A stretch of DNA of 64,000 bases from contig JAKCPB010000349.1 in the NCBI GenBank assembly GCA_021442155.1, positions 1 to 64,000 of the forward strand. The letters run 5' to 3'. Below are positions 38,421 through 51,163 of the stretch, piece after piece. Origin of the DNA: Cymbidium sinense. Lineage: Eukaryota; Streptophyta; Magnoliopsida; Asparagales; Orchidaceae. The translations under genes were made by a program, and so were the position numbers. Position 1 is the stretch's first letter; every line of letters begins with the position of its first letter. The notes below the pieces were generated by a model. It was not told the origin of the DNA. It saw nothing but the letters and a program-made list of their open reading frames with translations, and searched no databases.

Positions 38421-38482
38421 AATTCAAATGAAGAAATGAAGGAGAAGAAAAAATTCAAATGAAGAAATGAAGGAGAAGAAAA
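38421..38482. repeat. 31-bp tandem duplication, right arm only
   Basis: AATTCAAATGAAGAAATGAA plus GGAGAAGAAAA occurs twice in a row. The left arm has one copy in the matching place (about 9420-9465). Confidence 0.85.
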
Positions 38483-39969
38483 AAGAAGATTTATAGACCG
38501 CTAGTATTTATCATTTGTAAATTGTAATTATTCTTTCATATTTTGGGTTGTATAAGGGTATAGCTTGGCTACCCATTTCTCCTTATTCTTTTGTGTTAGA
38601 TTTATAAAATTGGTTAATGTTATGTTTAAATTATACAATATAAATGCCATGCATTTTCATAGTTTCTTTATGAATGATGTCATAATGTGTGGTCTAGATC
38701 CGGTTAGGTTCTTAAGAAAAAATAAATCTTTTACCCAACTATAAATCATAATTATAATTTTAAGTAACTTCTAATCTCACACAAAGCCTAGGTATTAAAT
38801 CAAGATAATTAAAAGATTTAACAACCCATAAGTTGAATGTTGTATACTTAACACCATGCATTCATATTATCTCACTCTTGTTAAGAGAGAGTTTTCATCC
38901 TTAATGAGGAGAAAACCTGACCTTGAGGGTCTCCTCGTGGTGGAAAATACTTATTTCTCTCTCATTTAGCACATAATCTCATTTCAACATGTATTTAGGC
39001 ATATAAAAATCCTATGGCCTTTGTCAAAATGAAGTGTCAAAAATTAAATAAAAATAGAAAAGATTTGCATTAAACTAAGTCATTACTCATACTTCTCATG
39101 CTCTAGTATCTTAGGGAGTGGGTTTAAGGACTTTAATCTCTTTCTAAATAAAAATATCCTAATTATCTTGCAAAATCATATGACTTGTCCACATGGTTTC
39201 AAAAATAGAGGAGTTAGGCTTACTTGTGGTTATAAGTTATAAAATGAATGGTTTACTCGCTTGGAGGTAAACCATATACTCATTTTGCTTAGATTTAGGT
39301 CATGCTTTTCTTATGCCAAAGCTCCCTAGATTTAGGATCTGTGGTAACTATTTCTTCTTACAAGCATAAATCCTCACCTCTTAGGCTTTTCCATAATCTT
39401 TGATGATTGATTATAAGCCCTAGCAATCGAATAAAAATTTAACTCAAATAAATATTTTTTTCAATTTCAAACATATAAAGCCCAACTATAGGATAGATTG
39501 GAATGATCACTATGTTTTCTAGTATCATGAGCATTCTCCACTCATTTCCTTTGGCTTCGATAATAAGTCTTTCCTTTTGATCTATCTCGATTGATTTTTC
39601 AAATATAACCATTTTATTGATAGTCTTACCCTTGGAATCTTTAGAGACGATAATTGCTTACTTTAATCGAGAGTATTCCTAAGAAATTCACATTCCTTAA
39701 GTTATAATTAACTATGAGGGCTTGCCCCCATAGGGATCTTTAGAACCCAGTTTAATATAAACTCTGCTTTATTCATCCACATAAAGTAGGGAAAAATCTC
39801 TGATATATTTGAAGACCCATCATGTCTTAGGAGTCCTTATTAGGTGATTAGGTTCATTGAAAGGTGATGTCTCTATCTTTCAAGATAATACATCATACCT
39901 CAATGATGTACCCGATCACTTTAATAAGTACCCCTCGTCAATGTGGTATCCCCACACATCGAAAAATTA

Positions 39970-40470
39970 ACACCACAGTGTTCAAGCTTGAGCTTGTTTA
40001 CCATTATCGAGCTTGAGCTCAATCCGAGTTTGCTTACGAGCTTGGTTCAAATTGGATTATCAAGCTAGTTAATGAGTGGCTCATTTAATGAAATAAATAA
40101 GCTTTAATTAAGCCTTAAGCGAGCTTCTTCATGAGCAGCTTATTGAGAAATATATGTGAGGTATATCAATTAAAGATTATTAAGGCTAAAAAATAATAAT
40201 TTAAATAATATTGTTCACAAACAAACCTTCATTGAGTCTTAATCAAGCCATAATTGAGCTCCTTAGTGAGCTTGTTCACAAGCATTAAATGATAATGATC
40301 ATGAACATAAATGAACCGAACGACGAGTTGTAGAAGCTTGCTCATTTAGCAATCAAGTATTTACATAAGTGTTCAAGCTTGTTTGATTAGTTAATCAAAC
40401 GATCATGAATGAGTCGAGCCACGAGTAGCTTATCGAACGCCGATTCATTTGCATTCTTAACGATGCAACA
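39970..40470 (-). mobile_element. GAGCTTG-rich hAT-like MITE remnant, right-arm copy
   Basis: Inverse counterpart of 7420-7910 with the same CAAGCTT/GAGCTTG word composition and the same truncation next to CACCACAGTGTTCAAGC. Confidence 0.45.
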
Positions 40471-41049
40471 CCGCCACCGACATACCAATTGCACCCTTAA
40501 ACTCTTCAATTTGAAGCAATTTTAAATGACTTACTAGTTCAATGAACATTTAATTAAAATATAAATCTTCTCTCACTAAAGATTATTTTATTCAAAATAA
40601 ATTTTTAGATATATATTCCTATAATTCATTAGATCAATTATATACATTAATATCAAATTTCTCAATTAAAATTCATAAAATATTTTTTATTATGTCACAT
40701 GAATTTTAAGAACACCAACATGAACTTTTATTTATTACATATTAGCTTATTATGAAAAATAAAGTTTTAAATTTTTTAAACATTATGAAACCATAATATT
40801 TGCATTGATTTAGTATAAATTCCAACATCTAAATTTTGTTGGCATATTTGACCAAAATTTAATATATGAGCTGACCTTTTTTAGATTAGCTTTAAAAAAA
40901 ATTTACGAGGTAAATTTCTATCACATATATATTTCTAATGGCATATACATATCTTAATATTTTATTATACATCCTATAATTGTTACGTGCAGGAATATTC
41001 ATGATGGCTGAGAGAAGGTGATTGACGTTTTAGCTTTATACGAAGATTC

Positions 41050-42350
41050 ATCACACATATACACAGAAAAAAGAATTGTAGAAGACAAATGTATGTTTAC
41101 ATGGAAAACTCCTCAAAGGGAGAAAAAATCATAGGGATTTGCCCATTTGAAATAGTTAAACTAGTATATATCGGTGATTACAAATATGCTCTTATAGCTA
41201 GGATAAGAGTTGATACAGTAGACATGAATTATAGAGAGCAAACTCTAATATAAGTGATGGCATGAGCTGACTACATGCTTTGACATTATAGATGACGTCG
41301 TGTGTCAACAGCAAAAATCGATCATATAGGCAATAACGTGAGTCAACAGGGTGCATCAACCATATGTGTGATGACATTCATAAATGTTGCTAGCAATGGT
41401 GTGATGATAGATAATGAGATGCTAATAGTTAATACAATATAGTTGGTCGATAATCAGATGATAGCGATCGGATGGTAAACTAGCTATAGTGGTCAAAAAT
41501 TGTCTAATGAAGTTAGTCTAGAAGGGATCCAACAATAATGGTTGGATGGTGATCTGGAAGTGTTTATTCAGGTGATGGACTAGCATTAGTGGTCATGAAA
41601 TAACTGCATGGCGGTGATGTGATGACGACAAAGAGGCGCTGGTCCGTAGATATTATGGGCAAAGGACGTACAACGATCAGTGATGGTGGCAAAGAATCGT
41701 GGTGACAAATAATGACCGTATGGGTGGCTATGTAATACCGGACGTTCAAAGTTAGAGGTTCGACAGCAACGGTTGGACTACCGATATGATAGTAATAGCC
41801 AATGACGGTTTGTCACATTTGGTCAAACAGGGAAGAGTGGTTGCGGCGAATGACGGCCATCTAGTGGAGGGGTTGGGTACGCCTGGTAAAATGGCCGTGC
41901 AATAATCTAGTAGCGTATCGACAACAGCCAGTGGTGGCGATCTGATCCGACAATAGTGGATGGGCGATACCCGGCAATGGCTGTGGATGGGCGATGCCCA
42001 AATGGGATGGCGATGCTCCGAAATGGCAGCACAAATATATGATGATGGTGGTTGAGACGATCCAACAACAAGTGCGGGCAACCGAATGACTGTTGGGTGG
42101 CGACGACCACCGACGGCCGACGATAATCCTGTGATGGTAGTTGAGTGGTGGTCTAGCGGCAGTGGCCAACGCAACTCGACGATAGTTGGGCAGTAGTGTC
42201 CGATGGCAATCCGATTGTGGCTGTTGATGGCTATCTTGCGATGGTGGTTAAGTGGTGCTATGGCCGTGTTTTGAGATTCTTCAAGAGTAAGAGCTCTCTT
42301 TTTTCTCCAGCTTAGGTCCTTTTATATGAAGAATGATGAGCTATTTATAG
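41050..42350 (-). repeat. LTR-like segment, right-arm copy
   Basis: Inverse counterpart of 5670-6880: minus-strand TATA box at 42341-42349, CACC-rich block (seen here as GGTGGTG words) at 41560-42270, LTR-like end at 41050-41160. The overlapping minus-strand open frames at 41752-42174 come from this low-complexity block and are not supported as genes. Confidence 0.4.
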
Positions 42351-45005
42351 ATTTTGGGAGTAATATTTCTTATAAATATAGAAAAAATCCGAACCGCTCC
42401 ATCAAATGGCTCAAACTGATCCCCATGACATTGAGATGCATTTAAAATATTTGAATGTACAAATAAAGTTATAATTTAGAGATCTTAGACTTGTTAGATT
42501 CATCTCGATGAGATGCTCGATTTGACTATAATAAGTTATTTTTGGAAGCTATTTAGGGATCTAAATGATATCCTAAAATTTTTAATTATATTTTAAGTGC
42601 CTAATTTGGATTTGAACTCAAACCGAGTTGCTTTTGATCCCATCGAGATGATTATATTGGCTCTATGATGGCCAAAGAGAGTTTAAAATATTAAGATTTT
42701 GATTTCAAAAGATATTCAGTCACTCATACATCAAGATTCGTGCTTAAATTAGTGGAATTTTAAAATGATATGTTAATAATAAATATTTGTTATTTTATTA
42801 ATTTATTTGTAACTCAAAATTATATACCTTCACATCATTTAAATATAACAAAAAAATATTATATGTTAGTTTTTAAGTTTATTCTGAACAAAATTGGGTT
42901 CAAATATTCTTATTTTTAATCATTTCATTAAATATTTTCAAAAATATTAATAATTATTAATCATGAGCAATCAACATATTTAGAGCACTTGTATTAGTTT
43001 ATTTGAAAATAATTTTGTAGCTTATGCATTGGTTATAAAATAATACAATTTGTTGAAGTCTCAATGTCTCATGTAGCTTCATTATGACATGGATAGTTTT
43101 TGAAATATATAGTTCTAATAATAGGATTTGTAGTTGATCACATTAGCAATCATATGAACTTAGTTTGTATCAGTGTTGGAAAGTTTTGTAAGAGATTTTT
43201 ATGACTTGTAAACATATTTACATAATAAAATCCATAGTAGTATGTGAAAGAATTTATGATAATTTTATTTTATGAACTTCTCTTACATTGCCTTTCTTCT
43301 TAAATAAATCAAATTATAGAATAATTCCTTGAAATATTATTGTGACTATTTACTAGTTAGATTTGAAGTTTCTTAATCTCCTTGATTATATTTGCATAAT
43401 AGTAGAGGAAAAAAAAAACTCATATAATAATATTCGGCTTTCAATCTAATATTAAGCAAATTTTAAATGCACCAATATAAATTAATAATTTATTAAATAT
43501 AAAACTTAATATACATAACTCAAAAAACATGTAAATCCACTGCAAAGTCATCATTTTCTTTATAAAGTCAATCAATTTTATCTCAAATTTTTCATAAATT
43601 ACTTAATAATCAATCATAAATTCCTTGCAAATCTATTGGCAAATTAATAAAAAAATATATTGTTGTTATTATAACTTCTGATTTTTACACACTTACAAAT
43701 AAAAGACATTTTTAACATAGATAATAGCATATAATATATTCAATACAACCATCATAAAAAATAAAATTATCATACAACATCATAGATATCTTCCATACAT
43801 CAGCAAGACAATCATCTAACACAAGCGGACCAAAATAAATTTATATTTAATAACACATGAAAGAGATTATGAGGAAGTTTATAGCTTATTGAATAAATTC
43901 TATGAAAATTAGGGAAATTGCCTTTTCATTTTTAACATTGGCTAACATTTATCCATGAGTTTGTCATTTTTTAGACAAATAATGAAATGATGGTGTAACA
44001 TTCACACGATGATTTAAAAAAATCTAAATGTTTTGAAATTGATCGCCCAAATAAACTCACATTAATAACAATTACAGACTATCGACTTATTTTTCAATAT
44101 AAGGCAAATCCCTATAAGCCAATTTGTTAGTGATGCTAGTGTTGACCTTCATGTATATCACACAAGCTAAGTTGAATGAGCACAATGAAATAAGTGGGTG
44201 ATAGGCATGATGTCTCTTTGATCGAACTTAGGGATGTCCTTAGCCACAATTAAAGTCACTCAAATATCACTCATTCGCAAGATAACGAATGAAGAATGGC
44301 TCATGTGCGAAATGGACTCAAATAGCTTCAGTGGCCATCAAAATTTTCTAAACATTATTTGTTCGTGAAATGGATTATGATTATGCCTTCGGAGTATGAA
44401 AATTATTAAATGGAGCTTCTCATAATTAATTTGATCGCATATGATAACAATGACAGGCTACAAATACACATTCTATAAATCATACAAAGATGGTCGTCAA
44501 TGGCGTACGAATCATGTTCATTGATTTAATGAGCTACTCTAATAATTTTAGCAAATCGAATAGACTTAGAAGATATATTTATTTTGTATACAGAAGGCGT
44601 ATAAATGTAAAACATAAAGTTACATATGCATGCCAATGGCAATCCGAGAAATACAACGACATATTAAACAGATCCGAATTTGCCTCAACTAATCTGAACA
44701 TTGTCCAAAAGATTTCTAATCTCGAAACGGATTGAATCGTTACATTTGAAACACCAACAAAAAAAAAGCCCACTTATTTTGGCGCTCTCTTACGTTCAAG
44801 TATCAGGCACAACTCGTCATGATCCTCTCTTTCTGCCGCCACACCATCATCCAAGAAACCTAGCCTGACAAAGCTCTCTCTCTCTCTCTCTCTCGGTAGT
44901 TTACAGAGAGCAAGAAGTTTTTTTTTCTTTAAATTATTTATTCTATTTTCTATTCTTCTTCTCCTTCTCTCTCTCTCTCACTCTCTCTCTCTCTCTTTCT
45001 ACAAG

Positions 45006-45015
45006 AAGAACTCTT
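45006..45015. repeat. Target-site duplication of the L1, left
   Basis: AAGAACTCTT, repeated exactly at 50531-50540. Confidence 0.85.
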
Positions 45016-45151
45016 ATTATTAAAAGAAGGGATGTCTATTCTTATATGCTTCTCTTTACTCCTCCTCCCTCTCTCCTCCTCCCTAAAATCCAACCATTTT
45101 GTTTAGGCACCTTTCTTCCTCTGACCTTCCTCGATTCGGCCTCAATCCATT

Positions 45152-46407
45152 ATGGAAGTTCTTAACGAGCTCTTCCCTCCACTCTCTACGGTTACTCCTT
45201 CAATTTCGAATGCGGGTGTTCCATTGAAGGATTCTCGAGGACATTGCAATTGGAAGGAGTTGCTATTATCACAAAATGAAAGAAGTAGGGAATTCCCCTT
45301 ATCCTTCATACCTCAATTCTCAGTGTGCTTTAGGAGGATGACGATGGAGACGGGAATGGAATCTGTCTCTTGTTGGTCACGCCATAGGGAAAAGGCCATT
45401 TTTTTACGGTGCTCTCTCTAAGAAGGAAATGGCGACTAAAGGTACTCTCGATTTGCTTTCTCTCAGGGGACTTCTTTTGTTTAAATTCTCCAGTAAGGAA
45501 GATTATGATGCCGTGGAATGAAGGACACTTTCTTAATGGGAGACCTTTCATATTTCAAAATGGAAATGGGACTTTTAACCAAGGATCAGGTCCTTTGAGA
45601 TTCCTCTTTGGATCAAATTACCTAATTTCCCACTATGTTGTTGGAATGAGAAAGGTTTTCAAAAATTGGTAGTATGATTGGAGTTCCTTTTGTTGATAAC
45701 CTTCCGCTTCCAGGCCGTATCACCTTTGCTCGGCTTTGCGTTCAAATCACAACTTCCTCTGTTCTTCCTGACTTGATTACTATCAATTTGAATGGGAAAA
45801 AAATAGAGCAGCCTATTTTGTATGATTGGAAACCAACGGCTTGTGCTAAGTGCCAAACCTTTTCACACAGCAACCATTCCTGTCCGAAGGAAAAAGTTAT
45901 GCCCTCTAAGCCCAATCCTACCCGTACTCCAATCCGGGGAAGGAGTAGAAGTCGACCTGTAGCCGCCAATATTTCCCTTGATAATAATTTTTCAGCTTTG
46001 GCCGAGCAGGGGGAAATTATTGAATCTGAACCGGGATGCCGCGTCAGGCGGTAACCCACAGTGTTCTTTCTACTGATTTAAACCTAGCCCCCTCCTCCTC
46101 TTCACTCCAAGAAAATCACCCTTTACCGGACAAAGTTTTCTCTAGCTGTGCGGGTACCAATATGGCTGAAGGTAACTCTTCCTCATTGGTCACAAATTCC
46201 AGACAGGGGGTAGCTACTCGTTCGTCTACCTCCTCTCCTAAGCAGGCCGAACAACACTCTAGCCTAATCCTGGGGAAAAATTCATCCTCCCCATCCTCAA
46301 CTAAACTGGTAGATGAAGGTGGGCAAGCTTGTTCATCTACAACCTTCTCTATTCAGAAAGGGAAAAATAAAAAGGGTAAGAAACCCGTTTCTTCCTCCTC
46401 TCAATGA
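45152..46407 (+). pseudogene. L1 ORF1, DUF4283 and zinc-knuckle protein, frameshifted
   Basis: ORF1 proteins of plant L1s bind the element RNA. ATG at 45152 begins MEVLNELFPPLST. A DUF4283-like fold is spread over frames at 45360-45670 (GTLDLLSL, FSSKEDYDAV, PLWIKLPNFPLCCWN), so at least two frameshifts occur. The frame at 45674-46054 (start IGVPFVD, then RITFARLCVQI and a QPILYDWKPTACAKC stretch) contains a CCHC zinc knuckle, CAKCQTFSHSNHSC. A Ser/Pro-rich basic tail follows in a shifted frame at 46036-46407. The ORF1 stop TGA overlaps the ORF2 ATG as ATGA at 46404-46407. Confidence 0.85.
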
Positions 46408-49400
46408 CCTTTCCTCGTCTAGCTAGCTGGAATGTTAGAGGGCTTCTTTGGGAGGTACTCTGGATTGTTTGAGGCCGATAAAGGATTACAATGGACTGTT
46501 TTTTTTTAAAACAAAGATTAATTCTGATTCTGTTCTTAACCCCTTTCTCATGCGAAAATATTCTATGTTCCATTCGGAATCCTGTTGTTCCAATTTTGAT
46601 GTAGTTACTGGTGGCCGTATCTGGATTAAATGGTGCTCTGAGAGAATAGACTTCAAGCCTCTCATTGTCTCCTCTCAATTCATTCATGGTCTTGTTTCTT
46701 CTTTTGGCACTCCCTTATTCTACTTAACAAGCTTATATGCAGGAAACGACCCAAATTCTCGGATTTCTCTATGGGAGGCTTTAAAGGATATTGCAACAAG
46801 TATTTTGGCTCCTTGGCTGTTAATGGGTGATTTTAACTGTTGTTTTTCTTGCAAGGAAAAGTCGGGTGGAATTCCATTGACCTATTCTAACACTCAATCT
46901 TTATCTTCCTTTGTTCAAGAGTGTGAATTACTAGACCTCCCTAGTACTGGCTTATTTTACACATGGTCAAATCAGCAAATAAATAACCCTATTCTATCCA
47001 AATTAGATAGGGCAATTTGCAATGTGAGTTGGTTGGAGAATTTTCCCGATTCCTTCTATAATGTTCCACCTCCGATGTCCTCAGATCATTCTCCACTCAT
47101 CATATACCTGGATCATTCCAGATTTCGGAGTAAAAGGTTTATGTTCAGGAATCATTGGTCTCTATCACCCAATTTCCTTGAAGTTACCAAAAAAGCATGG
47201 AAACATTCGGTGGCGGGGGATCCCATCTTTGTTCTGGCTAATAAACTTTCTTATGTTAAAAAAGGCCTAATTGGTGCCATGAATAATCTCTCTAATCTTC
47301 AATCCCTCATGGATGAGGAAAAGAGGAATCAAAAAGACATCCTTGAAAAGCTGGAAAGAAATCCCAATGATGTTCATCTTAGAATTGAGGCCAAGGAGTC
47401 TAAAGACTCTTACCTTAGGTTGCTTCATATGGAAACTACATGGGTTAAGCAAAGAGCTAAGGCTCATTGGTTAACCTCATCGGATGATGTTCTCAAGTTT
47501 CTCTATTTCTCTATCAAAGAAAGGAGGAGTTCAAATTGTATTAGGGAGCTCGCGATCAAGGGGTTATTAATGACCCGTAATCCATTCTTTGGGAAAATTA
47601 CTACTTAACACTTTTCAAGCGCAACACTTGATTGGTTTATAATGCGGACTTTCCCATTGGGAATTCTCTTTCTTATGACCAAGCTAGGAGCTTGGATGCT
47701 GATATTTGTGATCAAGACATTTTGGATGCATTAAATAGCATTAATGAAAATAAAGCTCCTGGCTCAGATGGTTTCAATTCAAAGTTTTTTATAGCATCTT
47801 GGGATGTTTCTGGGAAAATGTTTCTTAAAGGCCCACCACTTTTTCAAAACTCAGAAGCTCCCGAACCGGGTTAAACACTCTCTTATTACTTTAATCCCTA
47901 AAGTTAAGCACTCCACTCAGCTTTCAGAATATAGACCCATCTCTTTATGCAACACATTTTATAAAGTAATTGCTAAGGTGCTTGCCACAAGACTCAAGAA
48001 GGTGCTTCCCCTTTTAATTAATTCAGCACAATCTGCTTTCATTCAAGGAAGGGATATCTCTGATAATATTATGATGGCCTATGAAATTTGTCAAGAGTTG
48101 TCTCACAATAACTCTCAAGGTGGTTTTCTTGCAAAAATTGACCTTAGAAAGGCCTTTGATTCTATTAATAGGGAGGCTCTTTTGCACAGACTTCATTCTT
48201 TTGGTTTTCCCCCTAGATTTATAAATTGGGTTAAGGCTTGCATTTCAGATGTTCCATTTTCAATCTCTCTCAATGGGGAGATAAAAGGTTACTTTACATC
48301 AAAGCATGGGCTAAGACAAGGCTGCCCCTTATCACCTTTCCTTTTACATTGGCCATTGATACTCTATCTTGCTTAATTGATAGGGAGGTTAACTTATTCA
48401 GATATAAACCTCTTATAGCTGGGTCATGCAAAATATCACACTTGCTTTTTGCAGATGATCTCTTGGTTGCAGGCATGGCTGATAGCTCCACTGTGGGATC
48501 CTTAAAATTTTGTCTTGAGAGTTTAGAACAACACACTGGACTTAAGGTCAACCAAGACAAATCTCTTATCTATTTTTCAAAGGGATCAAGAGATATAACA
48601 TATCTTTGCAACATGCTTAATATCTCTCTGGGCTCTTTTCCAATTAAATACTTGGGTATTCCCTTGACTATGGGTTCACCAAAACTTGCAAACTTCTCTT
48701 GGTTATTTGAAAAAATTCAAAGGTGGATTGCTGGTTGGAAATGCAAATTTTTATCTCTTGGAGGAAGGCTACAACTTCTTCGATCATCAGTTAACAACTT
48801 GCTCACTTACTGGTTTAGATCCATGATGATCCCTAAGGGTGTGTTGAGAACCATCTCTTCTATTACTTCACATTTTTTCTATCATAATGGTGTCTCTAAT
48901 AAACTTACAACTATTTCCTGGGATAAAACAACTCGACCCAAGGATAAGGGGGGAATAGGGATACTCTCAGCCTTCTCTCTCAACTCCTTATGCAAAATTA
49001 AAACATTGTGGAAGACTCTCAAAATGAACTCACCTTTTGCTAGCTGGTGTAACCAGAAATATGGGTCCATTTGGCATGAATCAATTCGGATCTCCCTATG
49101 TGGAAAGAACTAAAACTATATGCTAAGCGGTTTAGAGATAAGATTTCCTACCATATAGGGAATGGCAATTCCTTTTCCTTTTGTATGATCCATGGTGTGT
49201 TAAAAATCCATATATGAATCTTTGGTATATGATCGAGCTTTCTGTACTCCTATAAGGATACCAAGTTATGTTCTTTTATAGTTGAGGGGAGATGGAGGTT
49301 GCCGGTTCTGTTAGCTGCAGAATTTCCTTTATCGTGCAACGCAATTGATCTGGATTTCGCTGATGGTGGAGAGGATTGATTACTTGGGATTCTAAGCGCC

Positions 49401-49876
49401 TCCCACTTCTTCTCGATTTTAAAAGTGCTCTTTTCGAATGCTTACCATCGGTTAATTGGTATAAATGCATATGGTTTCCTGGTTGTGCAGTTAATTATTC
49501 TATATATTGTTGGTTGGCTTATTTAAGGGGTTTAAAGACTTCCGATATTCTTGTGAAAAGAGGGATTGGTGTTCAAACAAATTGCTGTTTCTGTTCCCTG
49601 GAAACTGAATCTCATTCTCACCTTTTTTTTGAATGCCCCTACTCTATGCACTTGGTTAGAAGTATTCTACCTTATGGGAATTTTTTCTTAATGCAATCCA
49701 CATTACAACAAGTATTGCATGGTATGTCTATTAAGATGCATAAAATTACAAAGAGGATGTTTTACTTAGTGTATTCGCTTTTGGTCTATAGTATCTCATG
49801 GAAAGGAACAATAGATTATTTGCTTCTTCTACATCTCCTCTATCTACCTTCACCGACCAAATCAAGGATCGTGTAG
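46404..49876 (+). pseudogene. L1 ORF2, endonuclease and reverse transcriptase, frameshifted
   Basis: ORF2 nicks the target with an APE-like endonuclease and reverse-transcribes the LINE RNA. It starts MTFPRLASWNVRGL at 46404 and then shifts frame. The endonuclease (46448-47120) has TKINSD, LLMGDFNCCFS, TGLFYTWSNQ, LDRAICN and SDHSPLIIYL; the catalytic Glu of the usual ETK motif reads Lys (KTK). The reverse transcriptase begins at about 47720 (ENKAPGSDGFNSKFF), shifts at 47804, and continues with LITLIPKVKH, EYRPISLCNTFYKVIAKVL, LAKIDLRKAFDSINREALLH and GLRQGCPLSP. It shifts again near 48340, with LLFADDLLVAG as active site at about 48440-48475. A zf-RVT domain is at 49376-49680 (CCFCSLETESHSHLFFECP). 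At least four frameshifts or stops make this copy inactive. Confidence 0.92.
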
Positions 49877-50530
49877 CTTATAAAGTTGCACGTTGGAAAA
49901 TTAGAGATACTTGGCCTACTACTGTTCTGAATGCTTTTCAGGTTTGGAGAAACAGAATTCAATTCTGAAATTGGTTTTGTGGCTGTTGCGATATCTGAGG
50001 CTATGTTAAGGGTATACTGGACAATGATGACATTTATTTTACCATTCGTAAGTGTTTGGTTTGGCTTTGCATGGTTGCACAACACAGCAACCTTGGATGG
50101 AGTCCTCTTCAAAGCCAATTGGAGGGCTGTGAGGGTGCAGCAGCAATGGCATGGTTTTTTTGGCATCGGGTTGGTGCTCTTTGCTTTCTTCTCTGTCTGA
50201 GTCCAGAATTTCTCAAAGCTTTAATACATGAAGTTATTTGTTCTGTTTTTTTTTGGGACCTCTCCATGATCGACGCTTGGGGCAGTCCTTATACACCTTA
50301 GAGTTCATCTGCTGTTCATTCACTGAAAGGTTGTATTATTTGTGTTGTCTCTACAGGTTTTGTAGTTCTTTTCTGTTCTTTTTATTTTCTTTCCTCATGC
50401 AGGAGTTTTTCCTTTTCCAAAGTATGTAGCTGTTAGTTGAATTCACCCAGTGAATTCGTTTTGTATTTTGTATTGATCTCTCTTTTGGAATACAACTGAG
50501 CTAAGGCTCTCAATTTTTTTCCAAAAAAAA

Positions 50531-50540
50531 AAGAACTCTT
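50531..50540. repeat. Target-site duplication of the L1, right
   Basis: AAGAACTCTT directly after the A tail. The following TATTTGATTTG resumes the sequence of arm B'. Confidence 0.85.
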
Positions 50541-50805
50541 TATTTGATTTGATTATATTTTTATTCTCTCTTCTTCTCCCTCCCTCACTCTCTCTCTCTC
50601 TCTCTCTCTCTTTCTCGACGGTTTACAGAGAGAAATAATTTTCTATTTTATTTTATTCTCTCTTTTTCTTCTTCTCTCTCTCACTTTCTCTATCTTTGGG
50701 CGATTTACCGAGAGAAGATAAGTTTTTTTTTTTTTTATCATTTTATTTTCTTCTTTCTCTCTCTCTCTCTCTCTTTCTCTCTCTTCGTTCTCTCTCTCCA
50801 TATTC

Positions 50806-50859
<54 letters not shown>

Positions 50860-51163
50860 GCTATTATTTATTTTTTTTATTCTCTCACTGTTGCCTACCT
50901 TCTCTCCGTTTCTTTTCTCTTTCTCTCTCTCTCGGTTGCTGTGAGTTCTACTGCTGTGAGTTGTAGAAAAACAAAAAAATAAATCTCAGCAGCAAAATAG
51001 AAAAAAAGAAAAGAAACTGTGAAAAAAATCTTATATGGAAAAAAAATGAGGACTAAGTATAAATTATAATATTGTGAAATCTAAATACTCATATACATCT
51101 CTTTTGACATGATGAACAAATATGCTATTTTGTACAGATCAAATATCTTATATGCATCTTTTT

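Larger units (their letters stand above)
45016..50530 (+). mobile_element. L1-type LINE, near full length, inside arm B'
   Basis: About 5.5 kb with a C/T-rich 5' leader (45016-45151), ORF1, ORF2, a 3' untranslated region with stops in all frames, and a short A tail at 50521-50530. It is flanked by the 10-base target duplication AAGAACTCTT (45006-45015 and 50531-50540). The left arm has the unfilled site at 3141-3150 with one mismatch. The full 5' leader suggests an untruncated insertion. Confidence 0.93.
35519..51163 (-). repeat. Giant inverted repeat, right arm (B')
   Basis: Reverse complement of 2515-12625, interrupted by the L1 LINE at 45016-50530; the remaining length is about 10.1 kb, equal to the left arm. 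The outer end is at about 51163, where it changes abruptly into repeat C. Differences from the left arm include one fewer 255-bp unit, a 31-bp tandem duplication at 38421-38482, a shorter TA tract and scattered substitutions. Stretches 37450-39960, 40480-41040 and 42360-44860 are AT-rich with no gene seen. Confidence 0.92.

Noticed and set aside
2515..51163. Giant inverted repeat as an assembly artefact
   Set aside because: The arms differ by substitutions, unit number, a 31-bp duplication and an L1 with proper target duplication, which an artefactual fold-back would not show.
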